Source: Gorsachius magnificus
Taxonomy: Eukaryota > Chordata > Aves > Pelecaniformes > Ardeidae
Assembly: GCA_034008185.1 (NCBI GenBank)
Contig: CM067081.1
Coordinates: 27,278,806-27,342,805, forward strand
Length of the DNA: 64,000 bases
Reading direction: 5' to 3'
The notes beneath the pieces were generated by a model. That model saw only the letters and a list, made by a program, of their open reading frames with translations, did no database searches and was not told the DNA's origin. Shown here piece after piece: positions 12,501-26,124 of the stretch. The translations under genes and the position numbers were made by a program. The stretch's first letter is position 1; each line of letters begins with the position of its first letter.

Positions 12501-15500
12501 CACCAATCTGTATTGCTCTCTCATGCACAAAAGATAATTAAGGAATGTAAAAAAATATGAATCCTTGCTAAAAATGAAGTACAGTTTACTTTGCAAAAGA
12601 AATAAAGCTTTTAGAGACAATTATTTTAAAACATGTGTTTATATTACTTTAAGACCTACAATTTTGTGATGGTCATCTATGAAGCCTTAGTTGTACCCAA
12701 ATGTCCCCAAAGTGTTGACTATGCCTATTTTGTTCTTGCAAACTTGCTCTTGCCTCTGTCTTCAGGGTCCTTTTTTACCCTGCTATCATTCCTTCAGCCT
12801 GTGTTCACAAGCTTTGGCCCTTTTGGTCTTGTCTGCTCAGCAAGGGTCTTCAGGGCCTATGGCTCTGGTCATTGACCCTTAACAGCTTATATGTTTGTTA
12901 GAGTTGCTATACTGAGAAAATTTCTTCTTTTCTGCCTGTTTCCTCTGGCAGAGTGCAGCCAGATCAGTCCTAATATAGCAAGCATCCCATTAACCAGGCA
13001 ATACACATAATCTCTCTCCAAACAGCACTGAATTTAACATGGTCATTAAAAAATGCTGCTAGGGATTCATCTCATAGACCTGTTACTATTCTGCTGCCTA
13101 CAAAATAAGAGACTGGCATACCATCTTAATTATCCCAAATAATTATGAGTTACAATCAGAGACTCTTAAGATACATTTACTCCAGAAACTGAGGGGAGCA
13201 TATGAAAAGGGGAGGGAAATAAAATGAACTTGCTAATAAAGCTGAGATTTTCCTTACTATGCATGTTACCATGTCAACCTGAGTTATGCAGCATCACATT
13301 TGAGATCTATTCAAAACCCCTTCAAAAGCTTAGCAACTAACCAGGATGTTATAGATGGATTTTCAGCTGATTTTGGCATGTTTTGCATGATAAATGCTAC
13401 TTAACCACATTATTTTTCTGGTTTAGTATCAAATACAACTGAGCAAATGTTTAATTATACCCATGCAGATGGTTTATTATGTAAGAGATAATTACTTGTC
13501 CCACTTTGGAAGTACTAAACCATGCAGAAAACATGAGGCTCAATCATTCTAAGATGGCAAGTAACAATATAAATTATTATTTCTTGCACATAGCAGAGGA
13601 AAACATGCAGCCTCAGTATCCCGTGTGTGTATTAGCTTCAGATGGTTTAACTATGATTCTTTTATGTTAGTATGTGAATATTGCCTCTGTTCTTGCTTCC
13701 TTCTTAAAGTCAGCATAGCTTTCCACTGCTGTCTGGAAGTGGTCTAAAGCCTTTTACTGAAAAACAAAGCAATGTAAAATTTGTCAGCTGATCTTTCAGA
13801 AAAAACACTTTTCTTTATTCTTAAGTACTTAAACACATATAATGGCTTTTAGCATTATTAGTTTGCTATTTAAAATATCTTACATATGTTTTGAGGAGTA
13901 TTAGTTCCAGTTTCAGCAGCTCAGATTTGAGGACTGTACAAGCTGGTACAGAACAGAAGTTGGTAGATAGCAGCTGTTGAGGAATTACAACATTTTCTAC
14001 CTGTTTCTCATGTTAGCTGAGCTATTTAAATATGTTTTGAGGAACAAAAGGTGCAAAAAAAAATGCCTCAAAAGCAAAATAAAAGTATCAGCCGGGAATT
14101 ATTTAAATTCACATTCTTAGTAAAGAACCTAGATTTTTTTGTTTGTTTTAGTAAAACACTGTATCAAACCCTCAAAAGGGAATAAATCTAGAAAAATTTT
14201 AAAATCCATTGCATAATACCATGATAATTGCTTAGCTAGGTGAAAGTCACTGATAATGTAAAAGTGGTTAAACACAATTTATCATCAGATGCAGAAAGTT
14301 CCCTCACACTTAAAACAGATGCTGAAAAAATTGTTCCCAGAGCGGCAGAACGAATGGAGTTCAGTCGGTAGCACATCTTGCCTGTATCAATTATTTGATG
14401 TCTGATGGTAAATAACCTTTCTAACCTTTTCCTCAGCATGGACCCAAATACCCTTTCTCTTTATCCAGCTGTCCAACTTCATAACATTTTAAGGAATTCA
14501 GGGTACTTGAGCTCTCTCCTCCCATACAATTCAATTACAGTTTCCAGTAGTTGCAAATGAACAGGAGGCGCCTGCTGGATACGTCTTGCTCACCAAGGGC
14601 AGCAGGCTGGCAGTGATCCTCCAGAGAGTCTGAGGAGGCTCTGGGGGAGGATGGATGGTCCCCACCTCAGCACTGCCAAAACCATGTTGAAAGTTCAGAC
14701 AATGAAATGTAGGTGCTCAGGTTGCCAATACTTGCTCCATACTTTAGAGGAGCTGATTTTGAATTGAATTCTGAGTTTCATATCCTTAGAAAACAAAGCT
14801 AAACCAGTGCAGAAAACCTCTGTCTTGGCAAACACAGAGTCTGTCAGGCAGGTCCATGTATGCAATGCCTGCATGTTCCTTGGGCAGCTCAGCATATTCC
14901 CCAAACATCCATAATCTTCACAGGAAAATCGTTTTCTTAGGCAACTTCACATTCCAGAATGAAAGCATGACTAGAGAATAATCAACATTGTCCTCTGGCT
15001 TGCTGAAGTTCTCTTACATTCACAGGCAGATAGCATGCAGGAGCATAACCCTACTGCCTACTACTTATTCAAAGATGTAAATCCTAGACTGTGGTTTCCA
15101 CGGATCCCATATTTTATCTGCTCCCTGGTGATGCTGAATACAGACGTAGTCCAGCAAACAGCGGGTATCTCAACCTGTAAGATACCCACAAGTTTTGTTG
15201 TGTTCTCCCCTTTCCGTTGGCAAAAAGAAATAGGGAGCAAGAGGGAAATGGAAGGATTAGAAAGGAAGAAAAGAAATCAAAATAATAATTACTTTTCAGT
15301 TGTGTGAATAGTTTTGAAAAATGTACCTATAGCAAAATATGTGCTTTTGGCAGGCTTATGAGATAAAACAATAGAAGTTGATAGCTGTATTTTGCACGGG
15401 AGCTGAAGTGTCCCTAAAGAAATAAAGGCTGAACTCCACAGTAAGATGAATACTTGAGTATCTGGGATAAAAAATGCTTTTTCCTGCTTTCTCCTCAAAC

Positions 15501-18500
15501 AGGGATTGCTTCATTGTTGCTGGTCATACATAGTGAGTCTTTCAGCTTCTCCACTGCCACGTACTGTATAGTGCAAAGCTGGAAGAAGTGCCCTAGATTC
15601 GGCACCTTTTCTGTCGTTCTGTCTGTGTAAGAAGCCGTGAAAACTGCAGGAAACAACGCTGTAATAGCGATTTTCCTGAACTCCCCACAGAGTTTGTGGT
15701 GTTCATGCTTTTTGATTCTCATACTAGAGAGGAGACACAAAGCTTCTGGGTGAGAAAGGATAAAACAAGCACACAGCTGGGTGATGATAAAGATAGAACT
15801 TTAAAACGTTTGCTGCGTGTTATAGTATTATGACAGTTTGATGATAATATGCAAGTAAAAAGATACTGGTCTTATCAGTGAGAATATATGCTCTCATATA
15901 CATCTGCTATCATATGGTCTCACAGCTATGTGCAAGATAAAATGAAAATTGTGGTTACAGGTTTTAAAGAGCACTAATTACTGCCTATGTTTGGCCAGTC
16001 CCACTTATATTTCACAGTGTGCCAACTTAAAACAATAAGGTGCAATATGTCTTCCAAACGGTAAGTAGAGCAAGTTCATGTGATAACGTATCTGATTTTT
16101 TTATTATAAGACAATATAGCTTAAATTACTTGCCACCCTCCTTTAGGTACATAAGGAGTCCCAGCACTGAGTAGAACCCAGTAGAACAAAAGCAGAACAG
16201 ATATATTCCCAAGTTTAAGAAAAGTTAGATAAGTCTATGTGCTGAGAATTGAGGGACTGCTTATCTATATAGCAAAGGGGGGTGATTGCCATGTGGGAGC
16301 TGAGAGGAAGAAACAGGCTGCTGTGTTGGAAACTGAGGGGGAGAATGGTTATATAAAGATGAAAGACAAGGTACTGCCTACAAGCCAGATAGAAGAAGAC
16401 ATACTTTGAGGAGAATCAGTGATAATGAGAGACAAACAGGAAAAGAAAAGGGTGTATATGTACACCCATGTACACACATCAGCCACACTGCAAAGGAAGA
16501 CAAGTGAGGTTAACTGCTTAGTGTTTGTACAGATCCTCTAATGTTGTATATGCTAGCCTCTCCGCCCTCTTTTTCTTGCAAGTATTATCTTAATTTATAC
16601 AAGGGTGAGCTAGCCTGCAGGAATTCAAGTTGCCTTGTTTTTAAAAAATTAGAAATGTCTGGCAGCATCCTTAGAGGGAATTTAGTCTATCCCAAGCAAT
16701 CATAAATCTACCTCTCAGAGAGCCAGGGATAAACCTATAATGTATATAACATAGCTGCTCTTTGAGAGGGGTACAGCCCATTGGTTTCTCAGGCTTCCAT
16801 TTGAAAATGTTCGCCACCGTGTGATTTGTGCAATACTTGCAAGCATGTGCTTCCTATCTTAGCGTTGTTAAAGAAAAGACTGCCATTTTTTGTATGATTC
16901 GGTATAGTGCAGTGGAGAGAGGGCGCAGTGGTGGCCCTTTACATGTGACTGTAATACAAATGGCATCTAGATCATCCTTAAAAGCTGAGGGGGAGTGTAA
17001 TGGGCCACTGGGTATAAGATATCCCTTTTTTTCTTAGTCCCAGTTTAGATTGTAATTGGGGAGTTCTTAATCTTGCAGTTATTAGGTAATATGTAGAATA
17101 TTAAGGCATTTACAAAATTAACAGTTCTACTATAATAAAAATTAGAAAGTGGCATTAGTTGTTAATCAGACCAGTAGCCTGTGGAAATTAGTAGTTTGTG
17201 ATAACGGGAAAAAGGGGTATGTCTGCATGTTTGTCTCTGCCTCTCCCTAGTAAGTGAAGACAAAATGCCCAGGCTTTAGCAGAGGGAACATAGTTGTGTC
17301 CTGCCATGACCAGCAGAAGGCAAACCCTTTACCCTTCTGGTGACACAGTCCTGAGTTAAAGGACTCAGTGCAGAATCGTGATACCAGGTCTGTCTCGAGT
17401 AATGACGGACAGCACCTACTCAGCTTAATTTCTAACCTGGATACTCATAAATCTTTAATCTTATTCATAAATTTTCATCTTTAGCTAATGATGGGAAGAC
17501 TGTGTAGGTGGGGAATCTGTATCACAAAGAGGCTTGTTTTCTCAAAATAAAGAAAGAAGCAGTTTCTAAATCACTAGAAGACAAACAGAGAACAAATATT
17601 AGAAGGGTAAGGTGAAGAAGACATCCAAAAGGAAAGCTGAGCATGTGTGACCTAGACTGACTAATACAGGACAGATAATGCAATTCTTATCAGACAAACC
17701 AGGATTATGACTTAGCAGCATATTCACCTATATGCTAATTGAATTGCCCCCTAGAAATCAATAAGCTTCAGTACTCAAATATCTTCCTTTAATGTAACTA
17801 TAAGAATCATGGAATTTTACCTTGTTTAGAAATAACACAGAATACTGTGTCTGCCTAGTAGTTTTAAGAAAGTGCTAGGGAATGAAGAAAAAAGTGTAAT
17901 TACTTAAGGAAAGATTCCGCGTGCTGCTCAAAACTGTGAAAACAGCTCTCATGAATGAACTCAGCTTCACTAAAGCATAGTCAAGTCTGCAGAGCTGAAA
18001 ACCTGTGTTTAGCTGTTCATCTTAGGTTTACACATGTGTATTAAAGAACATCTCATCCTGATTTAGTGCATTGCTAACGGTTGCAAAATTCTTAATCATT
18101 TCAAGGGCTGCAGGAGCAGTAGACCTTTGGCATATGAATGAAAGATGAGGACGGATATAACAAAATGTAGTTTATGACTGGACACTTTTTTCCCAGATCA
18201 AAAAGACATCCATTTTATTTTGCTGAATATAATGTACTCAAGGGGCTGACTAATGGTCTTTGCAGTCACTGAACCGCAGATATTTTTATTTAGAGGTCAT
18301 GGTGGAGCAGGCCTATACAAAGTTGTCTTGCTCACTTAAACTCTGAACACAGTCTGGGACCCAGTGCAAAAAAATACATAAGTACATGATTAATCACTGA
18401 GACCCAGTGAACCAAATTATTTGCGTAAGTAAAGTCATGTATATGCAGAAGTGTATGCCAAAGTCAGGTATTTAGACTTTTTTAAACATTATTGTGCAAA

Positions 18501-21500
18501 GATACACATTAAGGTGTTTGGACACCTCAGCAAGGTACAAAAAACTTACACGAAATATGGGTGGGACCAAAGCATGCGTATTTTGTGCAGGAGGGTGGGG
18601 TTGGGAGCAAGTTCTGCTGTTTGTAGAGTGTTGCCACTAACACAACTGTGAGTTTGGCATCAGCTGCCTGAAATATTGGTAAAGCTTAGTTTCTTTGGCT
18701 GTACCTACATCGTTAAATGCGTTCACTACAGGGAGATCTGCTACATGGTGCAGAACGTCTCATGTCCACACGGGGGGTTCCCCCGTTCAAACAAGCTGGC
18801 TGCATCCATATCAGCCCTGGGCTTCCTCCTCAAGGACCTACATGGTGTCCCACTTGCTTAAAGATATAATTGGTTTTTAATATCTTGTATTTTCTAGCTG
18901 AAATTGTCTGAAAAAATTACGAGGATCTCGTTTCAGCCTACCAAGAGCAATATTTTTATAGCATGAAAGAGAAGGCATGTGTTACCTGTCTGGGGGAGAC
19001 ATGTAAGGTTGCTTGAGGCTGCAAAGCCTACTGAGAGTGGGTTGGAAGAATGTAATTCAGGAGTTAGAGCTCATACAGACTCATAGATACATCCTTGGCG
19101 AATGCTTTTTGGACTGAATTATCCCCAGAACTGCACCTAGATTTTGTTTTGAAGTGGAACTAAATGTTTCAGTCTAAAGGGAGCCAACACATGGAAGACA
19201 ATTGGAGGACTAACATATTTGGGAGTTATGAAGTCCCCCTTGAGAATATATTATGAATACACAATTCCCCATTAATCATTCAGAGAGTCTAATAGCTCTC
19301 TGAAAAAAATATAAACAAGTCACCTGTGAAAAATGACAATATGAATCTTGCTGCTTTTGCTCAGACATTCAACTGATGCCATATAAAATTCTTTTTGTTT
19401 GACAGTCTCTCTCTGACAGTCTCTCTCCAGTTTTAAACATAAATGCATTTAAGAATTATTTTGCCATCTCCTGTTATCACAGGCTAAGGCTGACTTTTAA
19501 CAAGAAATACAGTTTGAAAGAAATGAAGCTCGATAGCTTGCTCTAAATTAATTCTGATTGCTTGCATCTTTCCTTTAACATCGGTCACGTTGTTTGGAAT
19601 TAACCACTTAAACAGCACATAGCTTCTAGGTTTCAGCTTCACCAGTTGTGTAATTATAAGGGGCAATATTTTTTCTCTTGTTTTGAGAAGGAAATTCATT
19701 TATTCATATGAGTAGGTGTGAGAAGCACAAAAATGTGTCAGCTTGGTGTTGGGAGATCCTCCCTTGACTTCATTCAAAGCTGTAGAACACATCCCCCAGA
19801 GACCTAAGAAGAGTAGTCATAAAGAAAGTGGAAGCTTAAGAAGCTGTTTGTGCCCTGGATATCAGAACCTTTTCACAGGCACCTGTGCTTCCCATAAAGC
19901 TCATGAGGGGAATGGGGAACATCCATGCAGGCTGCAAAGTTAGGTGAAATGGGTTTCATCCAAAGCTTCTAGACCTCTGTAGGCTTTAAGTACGAGACGT
20001 GCTGGGGCGCTTCGCCTTTTGAAGGCTGATGCTTCCAGGCACGCAGCAACACAGGGTGTTATGGACACGCATAGAAATCACTGCACACCAAAGAGAAAGG
20101 ATGTCGGTCAGCTTTGAGTGCCTCGCTGTTTAAAAGGCAGCTGAATAGGGAGTTGCTGGGATCAGATTTTCTTGCTCTCCTCCACATACTCCATGAGGAG
20201 AAAACTGAATAAAGAAAAACCATTGTGACCTGTGCGAAAATAAGCAGTGTAGTCAAGGATCTCATAGACACAAGGTTACAGAAAAAGTACCAAGATGCTT
20301 TTAGCTGCATCCCACAGGTGCAGAAACACAACTGACAGTATTCCTTGACACTGTATTTCACAGTTATATATAAAAAAAAGGCAAAAAAATTAAGCAAAAA
20401 AAAAAATCCTTCAGGCTCAGGAACATTTAAATACTAATGTTTCCTGGCATAATAGAACTGTAATCTTATTTAAAGTTGGTCCTAATTGTTCATATTTTAC
20501 CAATTAGGTAAAAGTTCTGTGAATCAAGTCCTTACAGAGCAAATTTAATTCACATATTTCAAAGTTACTGAGAATTTATTTCCTAATATAAGCTCTTATT
20601 TTCAAATTGACTATTTTAGCAGAACAAGGCCCCACCAGAGAGTAAAAATAGTTTGTTTTATAAAGGGAAGTTCTGCTATAGTTACTCCAGAAATCTTCAG
20701 AAACTATTAAAGCACTACACAAAATGATCTATTTAAGAAACGAAAATTGATGGGTTCCGTATGCTAGATATTGGGAAAAAAAATCAACAGGTAATTGATT
20801 TGTTCCAGTAAGCTTTAAAATAAGTTCCATTAGATCAAACAGTATTTATGGAAAACAACATTGAGAGAAATCAGTTTTAAGGAAAAAATTTTTACACATT
20901 ACGTAGCACCTTGTAAACTTCTGTGCTATCATGAACTGTTTGAAAACTGTGTGGTTTCCATAGATTAAATCTCAGATAAATGAAGCTGTGCCTGTTCATG
21001 CTAGACCTTCACTATAGCCACACACACACAAAAAATAAAAGAGCTAAAGCTTTCTTTACTGGGTTATTCAGCACATTCAGGGGCTTTTGCACTCCCAAAA
21101 TAAAGAATGGTTCAGGAACAAACTAGGGTAATAAGGAGTTAAGTTGTATATGATAGTATTCAACCTCCAACCTTGTGACCAGCTGTGACAACAACAAAAT
21201 ATATTTCAGATTAATGCAGAATTGCAAAAAAGCAGAGTAAATTAGGCAGCTCATGACACAACTTCTTGTGTAACTGATATCAGGTTTGGGTAACAGATAG
21301 GCTGTAATTTAGATCAGCAGAACCCCTACATTTCTTAATCATTAACATGCATTCCTCCATTGTAGTTTTCCTTAAAAAAAAAGCTTAGCTTTGTTTCCCG
21401 ATAACTCAGATCCATAGTGATGTGGTCCCCACAGAGAAAAGAACAATTTAACCTTTCAAAAGGAAGAGCTGTAAAAAAAAAATTAATGAAGTAGCATTGT

Positions 21501-24021
21501 TAACAGACATCTTTTAAGTATTAGACAGTAAAAGCTGACTGAGCCATACACAACAATCTGGCTGAGCTTCGCCTCTCTGAATTTGGCTCATTGCTTTTGT
21601 TTAATACCCTAAACATGTTTGGCTCTGTAACACACACTTGCGAGTTGACAGTGTAACAGGGACAGAAAAATAGTTTGATAACTGATTAATATTTGGAAAG
21701 CATTTGTGCATTCCAGATGCTTTGGTTGTATAAAACAATTTAAAGCTAATATTTAGTGTAACAGGTTAATTGTCTGAATTGGCCATAAACCACAAACATC
21801 TTAATTTTTTTAGTAAATCTTTTGCACAACAGTGATTGTGTATATTGTTTTCTTCACAGAAGTGAGTCTTAAAAAAAGGATGACAAGTATGTAAAGAGCT
21901 TTGCAAAGCAGGAAGAAGAGAGATAATACAGAATAAACTGGACAACAAGCTTTTAATTTTAATAAAATGGCTCACAATAATACATAAGATAATAGAGAGT
22001 ACATCCTTTCTACTCTCTCTTTGAGAGAGCTGCTAAGGCTGTTTTCTGATAGGGCCTCCATGTAGGAGTTATCAAAATAAATCTTGATGTCTCTGACTGT
22101 GGTCTACAATATTGCAGCAAAAAAAGATCCACAACGCCCCGTCAAAAGGAATAGATTTATTCAATGGTATTGGATCACATTCCCTGGAACATGATAGATG
22201 CATAAGCATGCTGTATACATGAGACTCCCACATTATATTTCTGACTGGTGTTGCCATACTGACTTATTTATAGACTTAAATTTAAAAAAAAGAAAGAAAA
22301 AAGAGAAGTGTGCCCATTCAACCGTGTTCATGAATTTAATTAAACTGATTTTAAAATTCAGGTAATGTTCAGATTAGCTTTCCATCCTGCATTCCAACCA
22401 GAGTCTAGATTGTCTTCTGTGCTCTTCCAACTTACACAACGAATCCCACAGGATTCAGTAGTGACATTGGTGTACGTATCTGTAGAGTATTTTCAGATTT
22501 CATTTCAGTGACTTCTAGAAGAATCTACATACATATATATATACATATATAAAATATATATATCACACTTGTGTGTGAAACTGCCAATTCCTCACTTCAG
22601 CACTGACTGTCCACAGGCAATCTAGTGAGTTAAACTAATTAGGAAATGCATTTTTTTCAAAAATTCTTAATTTGGGTACTCAGTCATTTTAGATACCTGA
22701 TTGCTCTTCGGCATTTCGGAATGTTCTCAGACAAAACCGACAAGGCTTTCACCACAGAAAGATGAAATCTGACCAAACATTTATCAGTCATTTAAAACTT
22801 CTGTGTGCTTATTTGCTTCACTCTGTACACTTTTATACACTAATTGTGTTAGCCTCTTTATTACATCCACTTCCCACTTTGACAGTGCACGAGAACTATG
22901 TGAAATTTTTTCAAATCAATATTGGACCTGGTGTGTCGAACTGATTAGTGGTTTGCTACTATGATTTTATATTCCAGCACCACGAGCTCAATTGTTTTCC
23001 AGTACATTGTATGCATTATTTTACAGCAAAGCTTCAGAGACTTTTCTGCTGCTGGGAGCCTCTTGCAAATTCATTCTGTTTTGACTGGACGACAGGATAT
23101 CAGCAGGGGATGACTAAAAACCAGCAATAACAAAAAAACCCTTTCCCTTTAGGAGACTCAAACTCAGCTGGAATGCAGACTTCTTGTTGGATGGGAAGGA
23201 ATTTTTAATTATGTAGAAAGAATAGCTGAATAAAGGAGAAAATGTAAATAATTAACGACTGACTTCACCCTACAACAGCAAGAATTCCTCTTGATTATTT
23301 TTAAACAGAAAATAATTACTATAACATTTCAGAGCATGAGAAATAAACTACTTTTTCAAGTACTCTTTTCTGTTTCCTAGAATAAAATACCCCAATGTGA
23401 CTGTGTCACTTAAACATTTGTAAAGGGAAGAAAATCCTCTGAGTCTCCTTATGCATATTCTGATTAGCTCGTGGAAATGTCAGAGTCTTTTGCACATGTG
23501 ACTGGTGTGTGAAAGTCTTCAGTGCTGAAAGGAAGAAGGAGGAAAAAAAGCCTAGATAGTCCGCCTTTGCTGTAATCACATGGCTTTTGTAATCAAATGG
23601 CACTATCCTGATTTAGAGAAGTTGAAGAGCTAAGTCCAGAATTAGAAGTTAATTGAAGAAACAGGACAACAGCTGTTAGAACCAAAGGAGGGCTCTGTAA
23701 CTGTATATAGACTGCTAGCGTACGATGAATCGGCCAAAGCAAAGGACACAAATCAGTGATGAAGGCAAGAAATTCTGAACTTCAGTATGAGCTGAAACAC
23801 TGACGATGAATGTAATTTCTGGCATGATTAGTTCTTCAGGATAAATCTAACTGGGTAGAGCACTGGGTTTCCTTCAAGAAGCCCAAAAACTAACAGCTAG
23901 AAAACTCTCCTTAAAGAGAACTAGGTAAGCTTCATATGAAAATATGGTGGGCACCTGAATTCCACACTGACTTTCAGAATAGGGAAAGCGAGATGGATTT
24001 CATTCTACAGTGTTCCTCTTT
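9581..24021. other. Long gene-poor, AT-rich stretch
   Basis: Fourteen kilobases with no exon, RNA gene or interspersed repeat that could be supported by eye. Small items only: an exact-period 24-bp tandem duplication at 11869-11916, a short inverted repeat (ACGGGGG/CCCCCGT) at 18770-18786 and a (TCTC)-type duplication near 19399-19427. Frames of 60-112 codons occur at the rate expected by chance. If the synteny model holds, this lies between DCLK1 and CCDC169, where SOHLH2 would be expected. Confidence 0.5.
11869..11916. repeat. 24-bp tandem duplication
   Basis: Two adjacent 24-base units (aagtatttctaattccttga and four more bases, then the same with three substitutions) directly abut. It probably arose by slippage. 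It gives an eight-residue repeat in a short chance frame (SISNSLMR/SISNSLIR) that is not considered a gene. Confidence 0.8.
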
Positions 24022-24300
24022 ACTCTGAGTCCAGTGTGTCCATGTCCTTCTTGTACTGGGGAGCCCCAAACTGGACACAGTACTCTAAGACACAGTCTCA
24101 GAAGTGCCAAATTGATGGGAGGAATCACTCGCTGGACATGCATGCTGGTGCCGCCCAGGAGGCTGCTGGCTACCTTTGACACAGGTGCATAGCTGGCTTT
24201 TGGTCAACTTGTCCACCAGAGCCCCCGCATTCTTCTGTGTAAAGCTGCTTTCCACATGTTGGTTCCCAGCCTGTGTTGGTGCCTGGGGTTTTTCTGTTCC
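24022..24300 (-). mobile_element. Old CR1 fragment
   Basis: The plus strand contains reversed, diverged CR1 text: gtgtgtccatgtccttcttg, actggggagccccaaactgg, ggtcaacttgtccaccagag and agctgctttccaca. This corresponds to the region between the reverse-transcriptase core and the C-terminal tail. It carries many substitutions and small deletions and no open frame. It is clearly older than, and a different subfamily from, the CR1 that starts 22 bases to its right. Confidence 0.7.
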
Positions 24301-24321
24301 AGAGGCTGGAGTTTGCATTTA

Positions 24322-24797
24322 TAGAATCATAGAATCATTTAGGTTGGAAAAAGACCTTTAAGATCATCAAGTCCAACCATTAACCTAACCCTGCAAAGCC
24401 CACCACTAAGCCATGTTCCTAAGCACCTCATCTACCCGTCTTTTAAATACCTCCAGGGATTGGAATTCGACCACTTCCCTGGGCAGCCCATTCCAATGCT
24501 TAACAACCCTTTCTGTGAAGAAATTTTTCCTAATGTCCAACCTAAACCTCCCCTGGCACAACTTGAGGACATTTCCCCTTGTCCTATCGCCTGTTACCAG
24601 GGAGAAGAGACCAACCCCCACCTGGCTAGAGCCTCCTGTCAGGCAGTTGTAAAAGGCGATCAGGTCTCCCCTCAGCCTCCTCTTCTCCAGGCTAAACAGC
24701 CCCAGTTCCCTCAGCTGCTCCTCATCAGACTTGTGCTCCAGATCCCTCACCAGCTTTGTGGCTCTCCTCTGGACATGTTCCAGAACCTCAATGTCCT
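24322..24797 (-). mobile_element. CR1 LINE, 5'-truncated, with open C-terminal frame
   Basis: The reversed 3' end (atagaatcatagaatcattt, then ggttggaaaaagaccttt) is followed by an intact minus-strand frame of about 114 codons, from [19 protein letters not shown] to the stop at 24406. It matches the CR1 ORF2 tail, including [20 protein letters not shown]. The element is 5' truncated in the EQVQRR-equivalent region, exactly where a (GGGAA) array begins. Orientation is the same as the older CR1 to its left. Confidence 0.9.
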
Positions 24798-24800
24798 TCT

Positions 24801-24874
24801 GGGAAGGGAAGGGAAGGGAAGGGAAGGGAAGGGAAGGGAAGGGAAGGGAAGGGAAGGGAAGGGAAGGGAAGGGA
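24801..24874. repeat. (GGGAA)14 microsatellite
   Basis: Fourteen perfect GGGAA units plus GGGA directly abut the 5' truncation point of the CR1 fragment. Four GGG tracts separated by AA also satisfy the G-quadruplex pattern. The array produces a meaningless GREGK repeat in plus-strand frames. Confidence 0.95.
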
Positions 24875-26124
24875 GCAGATTTTCATTCAGATGGTTCTTA
24901 GAAGCATTGCAGACCTGCAGGGCTGCATTCTACTTACCAGTGAGTAATGTCTGAATGAAACTGGTGAGTCTAATAAACAGTCAAATAACCTTTGGTGCTC
25001 CCCATGAGATAAGTATTTTCAACTAAAAGAAGGTCAGTAGCTCAGATACATTCCTTTAGGTTAGCTTCAAACACACCATTTTGCTTTGACAAGACAGCTC
25101 TGTAAAATTATTTCATTTTAGGAGTAAATGTAGGGCTGAACAAATCTTCTCAATGTTTTTTTTTTGAAACTTAAAGTAGCTTAGATCATTTTCATACTGA
25201 AAGCAGACATTCGTATTTGTGAGCCTGATGTCTGCTCTCTTTTGTGATACTTCACTTTATTTACTGCCTGTAGGCATGGGTAACTACAGCCATTTCAGGA
25301 AAACAAGATGTTACTAGTCATTTTATCCCAGTTATGCAGGTATCACCAGTAGAATATATTGCTCTTAAGTTCTCCATGGACCACAAATGATGGCAGCCTA
25401 AACAGCCTTTAATCTTCTTATCGGCATGAATTTTACTCCCCTTCAAACTGACAGTGCTCTGCCTGAAATTTAAAAAAAAAAAAAAAAAAAGGAAATGGTC
25501 TTATTATTGCTATTTTGCTATTATTACTGGCAGCACAGTTTCTCCTGCTGATGACAAGGGTAATCAAGGTGATGGAAACCCACACACTTAATTCTCACGT
25601 GATACATTAAAAGATGTCAAGAGACAAGTCCTGAGCAACTTAACTTAGATAAACCTCAACTGAAAAAAAAAGCTACCTGAATAATAATTTACACCTAAGA
25701 TTAACTTAGGCACATGGTTGCCATTTCTTTAATGAAAATCCAATAAATTTTTTAATCTGCCTCTCAGTTTATATTTAGGTTGGTAATGCCATATATAAAC
25801 TGAGTAAAATAAAAAGTATTTTACCCTTCCCAGATATCCAGACATTTAACATAATGCATTATATGATCATGTTTAAGAATTTAATTTAGCAAATTGCAAA
25901 ATTTGCTTTACCTTGATAAACTCTCTCTCCATACACATATTTCAAACTGTGTTCTACAGTGCTTCAAAACATTGACTGGGGAAAGATGTAAGACCCTTTA
26001 AAGGTTAGTGGGAAGAGGTATTCCCTGAGGAAAGCAAAGGGAGAAGAAAGGTCCTGGAGAGACACTGATGAGGCATTTCCAAATGACAAGAACTGCTGGC
26101 AGCACCAGAAGAAGCAGAATTAAG
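24875..26124. other. AT-rich non-coding sequence with an A19 tract
   Basis: No gene was seen. A run of 19 A at 25472-25490 is the main landmark. No SINE or LINE body could be tied to it, so it is treated as a simple tract. Confidence 0.5.

Noticed and set aside
18695..18880. Two overlapping plus-strand frames of 61 codons, GC-richer than the surroundings
   Set aside because: Neither peptide is recognisable and both lack exon signals; a repeat fragment is possible but not supportable.
20059..20397. 112-codon minus-strand frame
   Set aside because: Hydrophobic and Cys-rich by chance, with poly-T at its start; no family features.
24460..24954. 164-codon plus-strand frame with GREGK repeats
   Set aside because: It is the antisense of the CR1 tail running into the (GGGAA) array.
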